Shown: piece after piece, positions 43,551 to 52,379 of the stretch
Position numbering within the stretch: the first letter of the stretch is position 1
Layout: each line of letters starts with the position of its first letter
Assembly: GCA_028708075.1 (NCBI GenBank)
Contig: JAQVZS010000007.1
Location: 1 to 58,845 of the forward strand
Source of the DNA: Massilibacteroides sp.
GTDB taxonomy: Bacteria > Bacteroidota > Bacteroidia > Bacteroidales > Tannerellaceae
Reading direction: 5' to 3'
DNA length: 58,845 nt
Program-made: the position numbers and the translations under genes
Notes under the pieces: generated by a model
Told to the model about the DNA's origin: nothing
The model's input: only the letters and a program-made list of their open reading frames with translations
Databases searched by the model: none

Positions 43551-43880
43551 ATTTTCTGAAAAGTTAAAAAAAATCGAAAAATCTCGTTTTATTAGGAAAT
43601 CAAATTGATTTGACCATTTAATTTTCAAGTTCCTTTTTGCTAAATTTTCTACCTCTTTTATCCAGGGGAAATAATTACGGAAATTTTTCCTTATTTAGCT
43701 AAATTTAACAGCTATAAAACTGTAACAAAAAGGGTTATTAAATTTCCTTTTTTTTACGAAACAGGTCGTGTAAATTATTAAAAATCAAAAAATGGGGATG
43801 AAAAGTAAAAGCCAGAAAAATGCTTTTTTTGATTGTTTCTTTTCGTAAAAAAAACAGTATAAATATTGAATTATTTCATA

Positions 43881-43888
43881 TATTTTTG
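43881..43888 (+). promoter_or_regulatory. Candidate -7 box for the carboxyltransferase gene
   Basis: TATTTTTG, 30 bases before the ATG at 43918; matches TAnnTTTG. The AT-rich context makes a chance match possible. Confidence 0.4.
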
Positions 43889-43917
43889 AGGTAATCATCG
43901 TATAAACCAATAAAAAT

Positions 43918-45774
43918 ATGGCACGTAGATTACTTATTCGGGATTTGACATTACGGGATGGTCAGCAATCTGCTTTTGCGACCAGAATGACTCAACAGCA
44001 AGTTGATCGTGTATTACCTTTTTACAAAGAAGCGAATTTTTACGCAATGGAAGTTTGGGGTGGAGCAGTACCGGATTCGGTGATGCGTTACCTGAATGAA
44101 AATCCTTGGGATCGGTTGGAGAAGATTAAAGGAGTGGTGGGCGACGCGTCTAAGTTGACGGCTCTTTCGCGCGGGCGTAATCTTTTTGGATATGCACCTT
44201 ATCCGGATGAAATCATCGATGGCTTTTGCCGTAATTCTATCGAGTCCGGTTTGGGAATCATGCGTATTTTCGATGCGTTGAATGATGTCGACAATGTTCG
44301 GTCGACGATTCGCAGTGTCCGTCAATACGGTGGTATTGCGGATTGCGCGGTTTGCTATACGATTGATCCGCATTTCTCCTTTATGGAAAGAACGAAGGCT
44401 GCTTTGAAAGGAAAACCACTGCCCGGAACCGTTTTTACCAACTCTTATTTTTTGCAAAAGGCGCAGGAAATGGAAAAACTGGGAGCAAATATGATCACTA
44501 TTAAGGATATGAGCGGATTGATTCTTCCTTCCCGAAGTGCGGAGTTGGTTAACTTGTTTAAACAGCATTTGAATGTGCCAATCGATTTTCATACCCATTG
44601 TACGCCGGGATATGGTCTGGCCGCTGTTCTGGCTGCGATCGTTAACGGAGTAGATATTGTTGACACTGTGATTTGGAATTTTGCCGGAGGGCCGGCCGCA
44701 CCAGCGCTCGAATTAGTATATTTGTTCTGTAAGAAATTAGGGATTGAACTGGATGTGAATATGGAAGCTGTAGCTCGTATTAATCAAGAACTGCTTCCGA
44801 TACGAAAGGAGTTAGAGACCTATGATGCTGTGAAACAATTTCCGAGACCCTTTAATCCCTTGACCAACGAATTGCCGCCAGTAATCGACGGTGAATTTGA
44901 TAAAGCGATCGAAGCGGTTCAGAAAAACAATGAAACATTGCTTTTGCAGGCTTGTCATGCTATTGAAGCGTATTTTAATTTTCCTAAACCGAATGAATTA
45001 GTTAAGCAGGCTGAGATTCCCGGAGGGATGTATACTAATATGGTAGCTCAACTGAAACAATTGAATGCGATGGATATTTTGGAAGATGCCATGAAGTTGA
45101 TTCCGACGGTTCGTCTTTCAGCCGGTCTTCCTCCTTTGGTTACACCAACCAGTCAGATCGTCGGTGTACAAGCGGTTAATTGTGCTTTAGCATTGAAACA
45201 AGGCAAACCGATGTACAGTAATACCACAAATCAATTTGTCGCTTTGGTAAAAGGGGAATATGGTAAGACGCCTGTACCTGTTTCTTCCGAGTTTCGTTTG
45301 AAAATCGCGAAGGTAAAGGAGGAGGTGCCATATGATACGTCTACGCATAAGACGCCTGAAAATCCGGTTCTGGAAGCATACGGAGGGGTTCGTTTAGCTG
45401 AAAACGAAAAAGAAGAGTTGTTGTTGGAATTATTTCCATCGGTAGCTGCGACGTTTCTGACGAACCGGAAAAAAGAGGATTACGAAAAAACATGCCGGGA
45501 GACAGAAGTGCTTGAAGTGAAACCTTCCGTTCAACTGGAAGAGACACAACCGGTGACCGGACAAGTGGTCGAAGCCCCCATGCCGGGACATGTTTTCAGA
45601 TTTTTAGTCAAATCGGGCGACATTGTTCATAAAGGACAGGACTTATTGATTCTCGAAGCCATGAAAATGGAAAACAGTATTCTTTCCGAATACAACGGAA
45701 CCGTGAAACAATTGTTCGTCAAGGAAGGAGCAACCGTTGCCGCGGGATCGAAATTGATAGAAATAGAAGAATAA
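43918..45774 (+). CDS. Biotin-dependent carboxyltransferase (oxaloacetate decarboxylase alpha / pyruvate carboxylase B-type)
   Basis: 618 aa. An N-terminal HMGL-like carboxyltransferase barrel (LIRDLTLRDGQQSAFATRM, about 1-290; metal-site HTHC in DFHTHCTPGYG; catalytic Lys in TIKDMSGL), a conserved PYC/OADA domain (about 300-470), a linker and a C-terminal biotinyl domain with EAMKMEN. It moves CO2 between biotin and pyruvate/oxaloacetate. The beta and gamma subunits of the Na+ pump are not adjacent, so decarboxylase or carboxylase role cannot be separated. It stands alone between a repeat-rich spacer and a terminator. Confidence 0.93.
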   Translation: MARRLLIRDLTLRDGQQSAFATRMTQQQVDRVLPFYKEANFYAMEVWGGAVPDSVMRYLNENPWDRLEKIKGVVGDASKLTALSRGRNLFGYAPYPDEIIDGFCRNSIESGLGIMRIFDALNDVDNVRSTIRSVRQYGGIADCAVCYTIDPHFSFMERTKAALKGKPLPGTVFTNSYFLQKAQEMEKLGANMITIKDMSGLILPSRSAELVNLFKQHLNVPIDFHTHCTPGYGLAAVLAAIVNGVDIVDTVIWNFAGGPAAPALELVYLFCKKLGIELDVNMEAVARINQELLPIRKELETYDAVKQFPRPFNPLTNELPPVIDGEFDKAIEAVQKNNETLLLQACHAIEAYFNFPKPNELVKQAEIPGGMYTNMVAQLKQLNAMDILEDAMKLIPTVRLSAGLPPLVTPTSQIVGVQAVNCALALKQGKPMYSNTTNQFVALVKGEYGKTPVPVSSEFRLKIAKVKEEVPYDTSTHKTPENPVLEAYGGVRLAENEKEELLLELFPSVAATFLTNRKKEDYEKTCRETEVLEVKPSVQLEETQPVTGQVVEAPMPGHVFRFLVKSGDIVHKGQDLLILEAMKMENSILSEYNGTVKQLFVKEGATVAAGSKLIEIEE

Positions 45775-45832
45775 TTGGTTTAGTGGTTTAAATGATATAA
45801 TTGGCTGAGATCAGCCTTCCTAAATATGTTCG

Positions 45833-45864
45833 GGGTATGCTTTAAAGAGGCATACCCTTTTCTT
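45833..45864 (+). terminator. Terminator after the carboxyltransferase gene
   Basis: GGGTATGC (45833-45840) pairs with GCATACCC (45850-45857) and is followed by TTTTCTT. A smaller hairpin, GGCTGA-GA-TCAGCC, precedes it at 45803-45816. Confidence 0.82.
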
Positions 45865-47854
45865 ATAAAAGAAGTGTTTCCAGACGGCAGATCAGTTCGT
45901 CACCGAGTGCCCGCTTTTTGACGATATGCTCTTGTACGGCTGAGACGAATGGATTATTTTCGAAATCTCCGCGTACCCCTTCGAAATCTCCTAATTTCTC
46001 TTTTTTTGCGCCGTCTATACCGAACCCGGTCATAAATGTGAGTGAGAACTCCTTTTTTGCGTCAGCGTATAACAACTCATCCAATGTAATGACCGAATGT
46101 TGCCATTTTCGAACCAGCTCGATAATCTTTTCGGCGGAGACCATTTGTAGATTTATATCATAGTATGTTTCGATTGTTTCGTATGCCCAAGTCCATTCGA
46201 GGGAATAATAATCCTGATGCGCCTGACGGAAGAATTGTTCTATTTCGTCTAAGGTGTCGACAGTGCCATTGGCAATCTTTTCGAGAAATCGGGTCAGCAT
46301 CTGTTGAGGAAGAATCAATCCTGCCATGTCCACCCATTCACCGCTTCCGTCGGCTTTATCCGGACGAAGCCGCTGATGAACGTCGGCAATAGAGGAAAAA
46401 CGATCGCCTTCCAACCGTTTTATGAGCGAATTTCCCAAGAATTTGTTGATGGCAAGCGTGTAGAGGTGAATTCCATTACGAAGTGAACGTCCCTGTATAC
46501 GGGTGTTTTGGTAATAATAGACGTCTGAAGTTTCCCCAACTAAATTTTGCAGACTGTTCAGAATGCATACGGCTTTCATCATTTTCCGGATCGTATAGGG
46601 ACTCAGCAGATTGTAATTGATCATATCCTGCAGATGGTTGTCTTTCCGTTTGTCGCGTTTCGGCCATTTCTGCGCGTCGCGGATCGTGCCTACACTGCGC
46701 AGATTTACACCCGGAACGAGATAGGTTTCATCGTTTTTCTCGATCAGATAAGAAAATGGGATATCCGAGGTGTCGCTGTGATGATGGTGCCGACCCATGA
46801 CCAGCGAGAAAGCGCCGACACGCGCTGGCCAGAGAATATAGGAATCGCTGGTAGTTTTAGATCCTCTTTCAACAATTCCTTGATGGATTGGTCCCAGTTT
46901 ATACATGTGATTACTTTGGTTTGAACCTGATCCGGCATTGAGGAAAGAAAACATCCCTGCGATCAACAGGCTGCTCTTGTGCATGGACACCGTAAACGGC
47001 CCGGCGAATATGGCGCAGGCTTCTCCGTTTTCAAATCCGCAATTGCTAAAAAGAAGAGAATCATGTGCTGAAAATCCGTGGGTGATATGGCAGGCCTGGC
47101 CTATAAAGCAACGGATTATTTTCGCTCCGTCTGCGATATAAGCCCCGGACGAAATAATGAAATCCTGAGCGATGACGCTGTCGCCGATATATACCGGTGC
47201 GACAGCATTGCTGTTAATCGATCCGTTTTCCAGACGGGTGCAATTTTCGATCGTCGTGTAATCGCCAACCTTCACGTTATGGATCGTACCAGTATTGATG
47301 ATTCGTGCTTCGCGTCCGATTACGCCTGTCGAGGAAGAGCCCTTTTCCGCGTAATCGGCGACTAAACGGCAAAGTCGGTCGATTAATGCCGGATGATGGC
47401 GGTAAAGTGCAATAACGTAAGCTAAAGAAGCAGACAAGCCGTTGTAAACAGGGACTTCCCGGCCACCGGTTTCGTTTAGAACAGAAACCTGCGTGTTGTT
47501 GCCGAACGACGTTTTCCCCTCGACCAGTAAAACGTTGATGTTTTGGATAATCGTACTTTCCCCAATTCGGTAGTTGGCAATGTAATTTTGCACGTTTTCG
47601 ATCAGCACATCATCTCCCAGCGTACAATTATGCAACGTCACATGTCGCAGTCCGCTGTGTTTTTTCAATCCTCCGGGTAATTCGAATTCTTTCCGGAAAA
47701 CACCCAATTCAATCTGTCCCGAAAAACGGACATGATGTATATGGTTTATATCAAATAATTCCGGAACCCGAATCGAACGCCAATCGTCCGCATAACAGCA
47801 TTGCTTTTGCAGGGTTACTATTTCTTCCGGTAGCAGGTTACGTTTGTTTGCCAT
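45863..47854 (-). CDS. DUF4954 family protein with left-handed beta-helix
   Basis: 663 aa, no signal peptide. The first 350 residues show hexapeptide-type repeats of a left-handed beta-helix ([LIV]GxxxxI patterns such as TLGDDVLIENVQN, KVGDYTTIENCTRLENGSI, YIGDSVIAQDFIISSGAYI), like nucleotide-sugar acyltransferases. GAFSLVMGRHHHHSDTSDIPF is a striking His run next to the helix, possibly catalytic or metal-binding. The rest is alpha-helical. DUF4954 has no established function that I know; an acyl- or nucleotidyl-transfer role is suggested by the fold. hflX lies 5 bp upstream on the same strand. Confidence 0.85.
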   Translation of the reverse strand: MANKRNLLPEEIVTLQKQCCYADDWRSIRVPELFDINHIHHVRFSGQIELGVFRKEFELPGGLKKHSGLRHVTLHNCTLGDDVLIENVQNYIANYRIGESTIIQNINVLLVEGKTSFGNNTQVSVLNETGGREVPVYNGLSASLAYVIALYRHHPALIDRLCRLVADYAEKGSSSTGVIGREARIINTGTIHNVKVGDYTTIENCTRLENGSINSNAVAPVYIGDSVIAQDFIISSGAYIADGAKIIRCFIGQACHITHGFSAHDSLLFSNCGFENGEACAIFAGPFTVSMHKSSLLIAGMFSFLNAGSGSNQSNHMYKLGPIHQGIVERGSKTTSDSYILWPARVGAFSLVMGRHHHHSDTSDIPFSYLIEKNDETYLVPGVNLRSVGTIRDAQKWPKRDKRKDNHLQDMINYNLLSPYTIRKMMKAVCILNSLQNLVGETSDVYYYQNTRIQGRSLRNGIHLYTLAINKFLGNSLIKRLEGDRFSSIADVHQRLRPDKADGSGEWVDMAGLILPQQMLTRFLEKIANGTVDTLDEIEQFFRQAHQDYYSLEWTWAYETIETYYDINLQMVSAEKIIELVRKWQHSVITLDELLYADAKKEFSLTFMTGFGIDGAKKEKLGDFEGVRGDFENNPFVSAVQEHIVKKRALGDELICRLETLLL

Positions 47855-47859
47855 AAGTT

Positions 47860-49074
47860 TTATTCGTCTTCGTCGTATTGTTGAAAGAGGAAATCGTTAT
47901 ATGGGAAACGGGTAATATGTATTTCTTTTACCCGTTCGTATAACAACGATTTCAACGCGTCTATATTTATTTTTTCTTTGGCGGAGATAAACAGACAGTT
48001 GCCCTGAAGCTTATTCATCCACATGCGTTTCAATTCTTCCAGATTAATGTTTTCGCGTGTCGCAGGGGTCAGGTCGTCGTCGTCTTTTTTTAAGTAGGAG
48101 AACGCATCGATTTTATTAAAGACCATAATCATGGGCTTTTCTGTTTTATCTATTTCCGCCAGTGTTTTGTTGACCACTTCGATCTGCTCTTCAAATGTAG
48201 GATGGGAAATATCCACGATATGCACTAAAAGATCCGCTTCACGAACTTCGTCCAATGTCGATTTGAACGATTCGACTAATTCAGTCGGTAATTTACGGAT
48301 AAAACCGACCGTATCTGACAACAAGAATGGCAAATTATCCACAATTACTTTACGTACGGTTGTGTCTAACGTGGCAAACAATTTATTTTCCGCGAATACA
48401 TCGCTCTTACTTAGCAGGTTCATTAAGGTAGATTTCCCCACATTCGTATAACCGACCAGTGCGACGCGAACCATTTTTCCCCGATTTTTGCGCTGAACAC
48501 TTTTTTGTTTGTCGATCTCTTTCAGGTCGTTTTTCAATTTAGAGATTTTGTCCAGAATAATTCGTTTATCCGTTTCCAATTGCGTTTCTCCCGGTCCGCG
48601 CATGCCCACACCTCCTCGCTGGCGTTCCAAGTGTGTCCAAAGTCGGGTCAAGCGTGGCAGCATATATTGATATTGTGCCAACTCGACCTGTGTTTTCGCG
48701 TGCGCTGTTTGTGCGCGACGGGCAAAAATATCCAGAATCAGGTTGGTACGGTCCAATATCTTTACTTGAAGTTCTTTTTCGATATTTCGTAATTGCTTCG
48801 CCGATAATTCGTCGTCGAAGATCACGATTCCGATTTCATGTTCGACGACGTATTCCTTGATTTCACTTAATTTTCCTTTTCCGACAAACGTGAGCGGATT
48901 GGGATAATCTAATTTTTGTTGAAAGCGTTTTACCGCTTCAACCCCGGCGGTGTCGGCCAGAAAAGCCAACTCGTCCAAGTATTCGCGAACGCGTTGCTCG
49001 TTTTGTTCCGGTGTGACAAGCCCTACAAGTACGGCTTTTTCGGATTGTGCTTCAGACAGGATGAATTCTTTCAT
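47860..49074 (-). CDS. hflX: GTPase HflX (ribosome splitting)
   Basis: 404 aa from the ATG at 49074 (MKEFILSEAQSEKAVLVGLV). The longer frame to 49164 would run through the yegP terminator and has no homology. Domains: HflX N-terminal domain with NPLTFVGKGKLSEI, a helical linker with RGGVGMRGPGETQLETDKR, then the GTPase: G1 GYTNVGKST, G3 DTVGFI, G4 NKID, and G5 SAKEK. HflX splits stalled ribosomes under stress. A TATCTTTG box lies five bases before the ATG, so the mRNA may be leaderless. It is followed by the DUF4954 gene after 5 bp. Confidence 0.95.
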   Translation of the reverse strand: MKEFILSEAQSEKAVLVGLVTPEQNEQRVREYLDELAFLADTAGVEAVKRFQQKLDYPNPLTFVGKGKLSEIKEYVVEHEIGIVIFDDELSAKQLRNIEKELQVKILDRTNLILDIFARRAQTAHAKTQVELAQYQYMLPRLTRLWTHLERQRGGVGMRGPGETQLETDKRIILDKISKLKNDLKEIDKQKSVQRKNRGKMVRVALVGYTNVGKSTLMNLLSKSDVFAENKLFATLDTTVRKVIVDNLPFLLSDTVGFIRKLPTELVESFKSTLDEVREADLLVHIVDISHPTFEEQIEVVNKTLAEIDKTEKPMIMVFNKIDAFSYLKKDDDDLTPATRENINLEELKRMWMNKLQGNCLFISAKEKINIDALKSLLYERVKEIHITRFPYNDFLFQQYDEDE

Positions 49075-49079
49075 AAACG

Positions 49080-49087
49080 CAAAGATA
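49080..49087 (-). promoter_or_regulatory. Candidate -7 box directly before hflX
   Basis: TATCTTTG on the minus strand ends five bases before the ATG; with a start site 5-7 bases downstream the transcript would begin at the start codon. No -33 TTG was seen. Confidence 0.4.
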
Positions 49088-49129
49088 ATCATTTCATGAA
49101 TTTGGAGATATGATTCTTGGCGAAGGAGA

Positions 49130-49162
49130 AAAAAAACAACGGGAAGCCATCTGCTGCTTCCC
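49130..49162 (-). terminator. Terminator after the YegP-like gene
   Basis: GGGAAGC (49141-49147) and GCTTCCC (49156-49162) flank a short loop; the minus-strand 3' side continues GTTG then T8. It ends the gene at 49182-49514 before hflX begins. Confidence 0.8.
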
Positions 49163-49181
49163 ATTATTGTTTTTGTTTTTC

Positions 49182-49514
49182 TTAATTCGCTAAGTCGATG
49201 ACGGCAGCGTTCGGGGCGTTTTTCTTAACGGATTTAATCCCATTATCCCTTCCGGCTTCGCTGACATACATCTGGCTGGAGCCGATTACCTGTCCGTTTG
49301 AGGCTTTAAGATTAAAAAAGAACTTACCGTTGGACGCTACTTTCTTTTCATATTTTTGGTCGTCCACACTGTTCCTTTTTACAGATTCCATTCCATTCAG
49401 GCACGCTGTTTTTGTGGTATAACCTTCGCTTGTTAAAATCACTTCTCCATTCTCGGCTTTCAGATTAAACTGAAACTCTCCATCTTTTCTTTTAGACAAT
49501 TCAAATTTTCCCAT
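49182..49514 (-). CDS. YegP/DUF1508 family protein, two tandem repeats
   Basis: 110 aa, no signal peptide. Two DUF1508 units: residues 1-48 (FELSKRKDGEFQFNLKAENGEVI, then TKTACLNGMESVKRN) and 55-105 (KFFFNLKASNGQVIGSSQMY, then GRDNGIKSVKKN). The family is small, compact and widespread; its biochemical role is not settled. A single gene with its own terminator, just upstream of hflX on the same strand. Confidence 0.9.
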   Translation of the reverse strand: MGKFELSKRKDGEFQFNLKAENGEVILTSEGYTTKTACLNGMESVKRNSVDDQKYEKKVASNGKFFFNLKASNGQVIGSSQMYVSEAGRDNGIKSVKKNAPNAAVIDLAN

Positions 49515-49694
49515 ATTCGTTTGTTTTTAGTTCAAGATAAAAGATAAGGGATATTTTAAAAACAGTTTTTTTTTACATATTGTTTTTCAAATACTAAATA
49601 TAATGAGAATCTATTAATCTCCGAGTTTGAAAATTCGTGTTTTTTACTAAATACAAAGTCTTAATACAATTTAACGATCACTTTCTGTATAGTT

Positions 49695-49731
49695 TACGAA
49701 ATATTCGTAGATTTGCTACGAAATATTCGTA
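49695..49731. promoter_or_regulatory. Twin BlaI-type operators over the regulator's promoter
   Basis: TACGAAATATTCGTA occurs twice, at 49695-49709 and 49717-49731, 22 bases apart (two helix turns). Each is a near-perfect palindrome. The -7 box TAGATTTG (49708-49715) lies between and overlaps the first copy, so bound repressor would block the promoter of the blaI-blaR1-like operon starting at 49747. Confidence 0.8.
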
Positions 49732-49746
49732 ATAAATAGATGTTCT

Positions 49747-50109
49747 ATGGAAAGACTGACAATACAAGAAGAAGAAGCGATGCGCTGGATCTGGCAGATC
49801 GCGCCGTGTTATGTGAAAGATGTTCTGGCAAAATATAACGAACCAAAGCCTCCTTATACGACACTTGCTTCGGTTATTAAAAATTTGGAACGGAAAAAAT
49901 ATGTAAAAACGCAGCAACGGGGAAACACGTACGAATATACGCCGCTGATTGAAGAAAGCGAATATAAGCGGACATTTCTCAACGGAGTTGTGCAGAATTA
50001 TTTTGAGAACTCTTATAAAGAAATGGTTTCATTTTTTGCCCGCGAACAGAAACTGTCGGCAAAAGATTTGGAAGACATTCTTAGGATGATAGAGAAAGGA
50101 CGAGAATAA
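49747..50109 (+). CDS. BlaI/MecI/CopY-family transcriptional repressor
   Basis: 120 aa, the usual length. Winged helix-turn-helix: LTIQEEEAMRWIWQIAPCYVKDVLAKYNE, PPYTTLASVIKNLERKKYVK, RGNTYEYTPLIEESEYK (described as residues about 3-70), then a dimerisation tail (NYFENSYKEMVSFFARE). It should bind the two palindromes before its own gene and be cut or released when the membrane sensor encoded 15 bp downstream is activated. In Bacteroidetes such pairs are not limited to beta-lactam response, and no beta-lactamase gene is nearby. Confidence 0.92.
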   Translation: MERLTIQEEEAMRWIWQIAPCYVKDVLAKYNEPKPPYTTLASVIKNLERKKYVKTQQRGNTYEYTPLIEESEYKRTFLNGVVQNYFENSYKEMVSFFAREQKLSAKDLEDILRMIEKGRE

Positions 50110-50124
50110 CGAATACTTACTGCC

Positions 50125-52032
50125 ATGACTCCTGAATTGACTTATTTTATAAAAGTAAATGTAGCGCTTGTTCTTTTATACGGTTTTTACCGTATATTCT
50201 TTTACAAGGATACTTATTTTATGTTGCGCCGTCTGCTTTTGCTGTCGTTTTTTGTTTTGGCATTTTCTTATCCTTTATTTGATATACAGGATTGGGTGAA
50301 AGCACAACAGCCGATAGCAGAAGTGATCTCTTCCTATTCGGCGATATTGCCGGAGATGGTCGTAGATAATACAGAGACCTTGTCGTGGGCTCAGGTGTGT
50401 TCTGTGATGGCTTGGGTGGTTTATTTTTTAGTTGCTGCTGCCCTGTTTTTGCGTTTTCTGATCCAGTTTGCCAGTATTTTGAGGATTAAAAGGCAGAGTA
50501 AAAAAGCGATTATTCATGGTGTGCCGGTACACTTGCTTTCGAGACCGGCCAATCCGTTTTCTTTTTTTCGTTTGATTTATATTTATCCGGCCAATCATTC
50601 GGAAAAAGAGTTAGAAGAAATTCTTGCGCACGAATATACACATGTGAACCAATGGCATTCTATTGACGTCATCATCAGTGAGTTATTCACGATTGTCTGT
50701 TGGTTGAACCCTTTTGTCTGGTTAATCAAACGAGAGATCAGGCATAACCTTGAATATTTGGCGGATAACAGCGTGATTCATTCCGGGTACGATAGTAAAG
50801 ACTATCAATACCATTTGCTTGGATTAGCGCATCATCCGTCGATTGTAACTTTGTATAATAATTTTAATGTCTTGGATCTAAAAAACAGAATTATGATGAT
50901 GAACAAAAAACGTTCCAGTAAAATGGGCAGAACTAAATATTTAATATTTATTCCATTAACTGCATTACTTATGCTGGTTAGTAACATAGAGGCTGTAGCA
51001 CGGATTACGAAGAATCTTGCGGCGAATATAACGGCGAACGCTACTCCCGTAAAGGTGAAAGGGACGGTGATCGATGAAAGTGGTGGCCCGATTATTGGTG
51101 CTTCTGTAATTATAAAAGGGACAAATATTGGCACAATAACGGATTTGAAAGGAGGTTTTACGCTCGAAGCGGCCGAAAATGCGACCTTGTCGGTTTCTTT
51201 TATTGGTTTTCTTACGGAAGAAGTGACCGTCAGCCGGTTGAAAACAAATCCTCAGATAAAACTTTCGGCTGAAACTGAAAAAATTCCGGCTACACAAGTT
51301 TTTACCGTAGTGGAAGAAATGCCAAAATTCCCAGGCGGAGATGCCGAATTATTGAAGTTTATCGCTCAGAATGTTAAATATCCGGAAATAGCGCGGCAAA
51401 ATGGAATTCAGGGTCGGGTTATTGCCAGCTTTGTAGTGGAGAAAGATGGATCGACGACTGATCCGGTTGTTGTGCGCGCGGTTGACCCTTCTTTGGATGC
51501 AGAGGCAATACGTGTGATTAGTTTGTTCCCGAAATGGGAACCGGGAAAACAACGTGGCCAGGCAGTCCGGGTGAAATATACTGTTCCGATTATTTTTTCT
51601 TTGAGAAAGGCTAACGAAAAAACTATTAACCCTGAATCGAGTAAAGAGGAAGTGGTCGTAGTCGGTTACGGAATCCCCCAAAAAGAGACCATCAAACCTG
51701 AATCGAGTAAAGAGGGAGATGTTTTTACGGTTGTTGATGAGATGCCGCAGTTTCCAGGGGGCGATGCGGAGTTGTTGAAGTATGTGGCGCAGAATGTGAA
51801 GTATCCGGTGGATGCGCAAAAGAACGGAATACAGGGAAGAGTGATTTGTTCGTTTGTTGTGATGAAGGACGGAAGTATTCAGAATATTCGAGTTGTACGG
51901 GGAGTTTCTCCTTCATTGGATGAGGAAGCGATTCGCGTGATAAGTGTGATGCCGAGGTGGACTCCGGGTAAGCAACGCGGTAAACCGGTAAATGTAAAGT
52001 ATACGGTTCCGATAACATTCCGGATTCAATAA
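50125..52032 (+). CDS. BlaR1-type M56 metallopeptidase fused to CarboxypepD-like and two TonB C-terminal domains
   Basis: 635 aa. Residues 1-300: four membrane helices with a zinc peptidase site LAHEYTHVNQWH (HExxH) and ADNSVI. Residues about 308-380: CarboxypepD-regulatory-like fold (VKGTVIDESGGPIIGASVI). Then two TonB C-terminal-like domains (about 395-490 and 540-635), each with PGGDAELLK and VSPSLDxEAIRVIS. The linker between them holds EEVVVVGYG, the motif that normally opens SusC plugs, flanked by two PESSKE copies. Such fusions occur in Bacteroidetes. It senses an external signal and relieves BlaI (inference). Confidence 0.9.
   Translation: MTPELTYFIKVNVALVLLYGFYRIFFYKDTYFMLRRLLLLSFFVLAFSYPLFDIQDWVKAQQPIAEVISSYSAILPEMVVDNTETLSWAQVCSVMAWVVYFLVAAALFLRFLIQFASILRIKRQSKKAIIHGVPVHLLSRPANPFSFFRLIYIYPANHSEKELEEILAHEYTHVNQWHSIDVIISELFTIVCWLNPFVWLIKREIRHNLEYLADNSVIHSGYDSKDYQYHLLGLAHHPSIVTLYNNFNVLDLKNRIMMMNKKRSSKMGRTKYLIFIPLTALLMLVSNIEAVARITKNLAANITANATPVKVKGTVIDESGGPIIGASVIIKGTNIGTITDLKGGFTLEAAENATLSVSFIGFLTEEVTVSRLKTNPQIKLSAETEKIPATQVFTVVEEMPKFPGGDAELLKFIAQNVKYPEIARQNGIQGRVIASFVVEKDGSTTDPVVVRAVDPSLDAEAIRVISLFPKWEPGKQRGQAVRVKYTVPIIFSLRKANEKTINPESSKEEVVVVGYGIPQKETIKPESSKEGDVFTVVDEMPQFPGGDAELLKYVAQNVKYPVDAQKNGIQGRVICSFVVMKDGSIQNIRVVRGVSPSLDEEAIRVISVMPRWTPGKQRGKPVNVKYTVPITFRIQ
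51631..51715. repeat. 19-bp direct repeat inside the BlaR1-like gene
   Basis: CCTGAATCGAGTAAAGAGG occurs at 51631-51649 and 51697-51715, 66 bp (22 codons) apart, in frame. Slippage or recombination between the copies would add or remove the VVVVGYG linker without breaking the frame. Confidence 0.8.
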
Positions 52033-52074
52033 AAAAAACAGTTTTTGGAACTTTCCCAGTACCCTATATTATAA

Positions 52075-52212
52075 GATAAAGGTAAGGTAAGTGCATTGGA
52101 CGCCAAACTAAAAGCAGAACAGGAATATGAAGTTTTCAGGAAAATTCAGGATGAGAATTATATTTCTGATTTCGAAGAAGAAATAAAACGCATACAAGGT
52201 AAGCAAGAATAA
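52075..52212 (+). pseudogene. RhuM-family C-terminal remnant
   Basis: A 45-codon stretch between stops with no start codon, encoding KGKVSALDAKLKAEQEYEVF and QDENYISDFEEEIKRI. This matches the C-terminal end of virulence RhuM-family proteins, which are often found beside restriction-modification genes. It ends at TAA 52212. Confidence 0.6.
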
Positions 52213-52232
52213 TTATGCCCAACGATAATTAA

Positions 52233-52379
52233 CCGCATTTTGACGAAGGGGAATTGCAGGAAGAAGCAACTCACAGGGATTTCTTGTTAGTTCGAAGTGT
52301 TTTTTCGTCAGATGAACTAGTTTCCTATGCTTTCACCAGATGGGAAAAAGAGTACGGTTTCAATTTGGGCGATTTGTGA
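52233..52379 (+). pseudogene. RhuM-family N-terminal-like remnant
   Basis: A 48-codon stretch directly after a stop (52230-52232). HFDEGELQEEATHRDFLLVR resembles the RhuM N-terminal region (IFDEGELxxEATxxxFLxVR), but it lies downstream of the C-terminal piece. The following SVFSSDELVSYAFTRWEKEYG is not recognised. A join of two different decayed genes is likely. Confidence 0.45.

Larger units (their letters stand above)
43156..43917. other. 762-bp AT-rich intergenic space
   Basis: No gene was recognised. It contains the second block of TCGGGATG/T-tract repeats (43391-43550), long runs of T and A, and a -7 box for the downstream gene (43881-43888). No clear terminator for the SpoIID-domain gene was found. 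Confidence 0.65.

Noticed and set aside
49075-49164. Longer HflX N-terminus starting at 49164
   Set aside because: It would run through the terminator of the YegP-like gene and its residues do not look like HflX.
49747-52032. Classical beta-lactam resistance operon
   Set aside because: The regulator pair is present but no beta-lactamase or penicillin-binding protein gene follows, and the sensor lacks a penicillin-binding domain.
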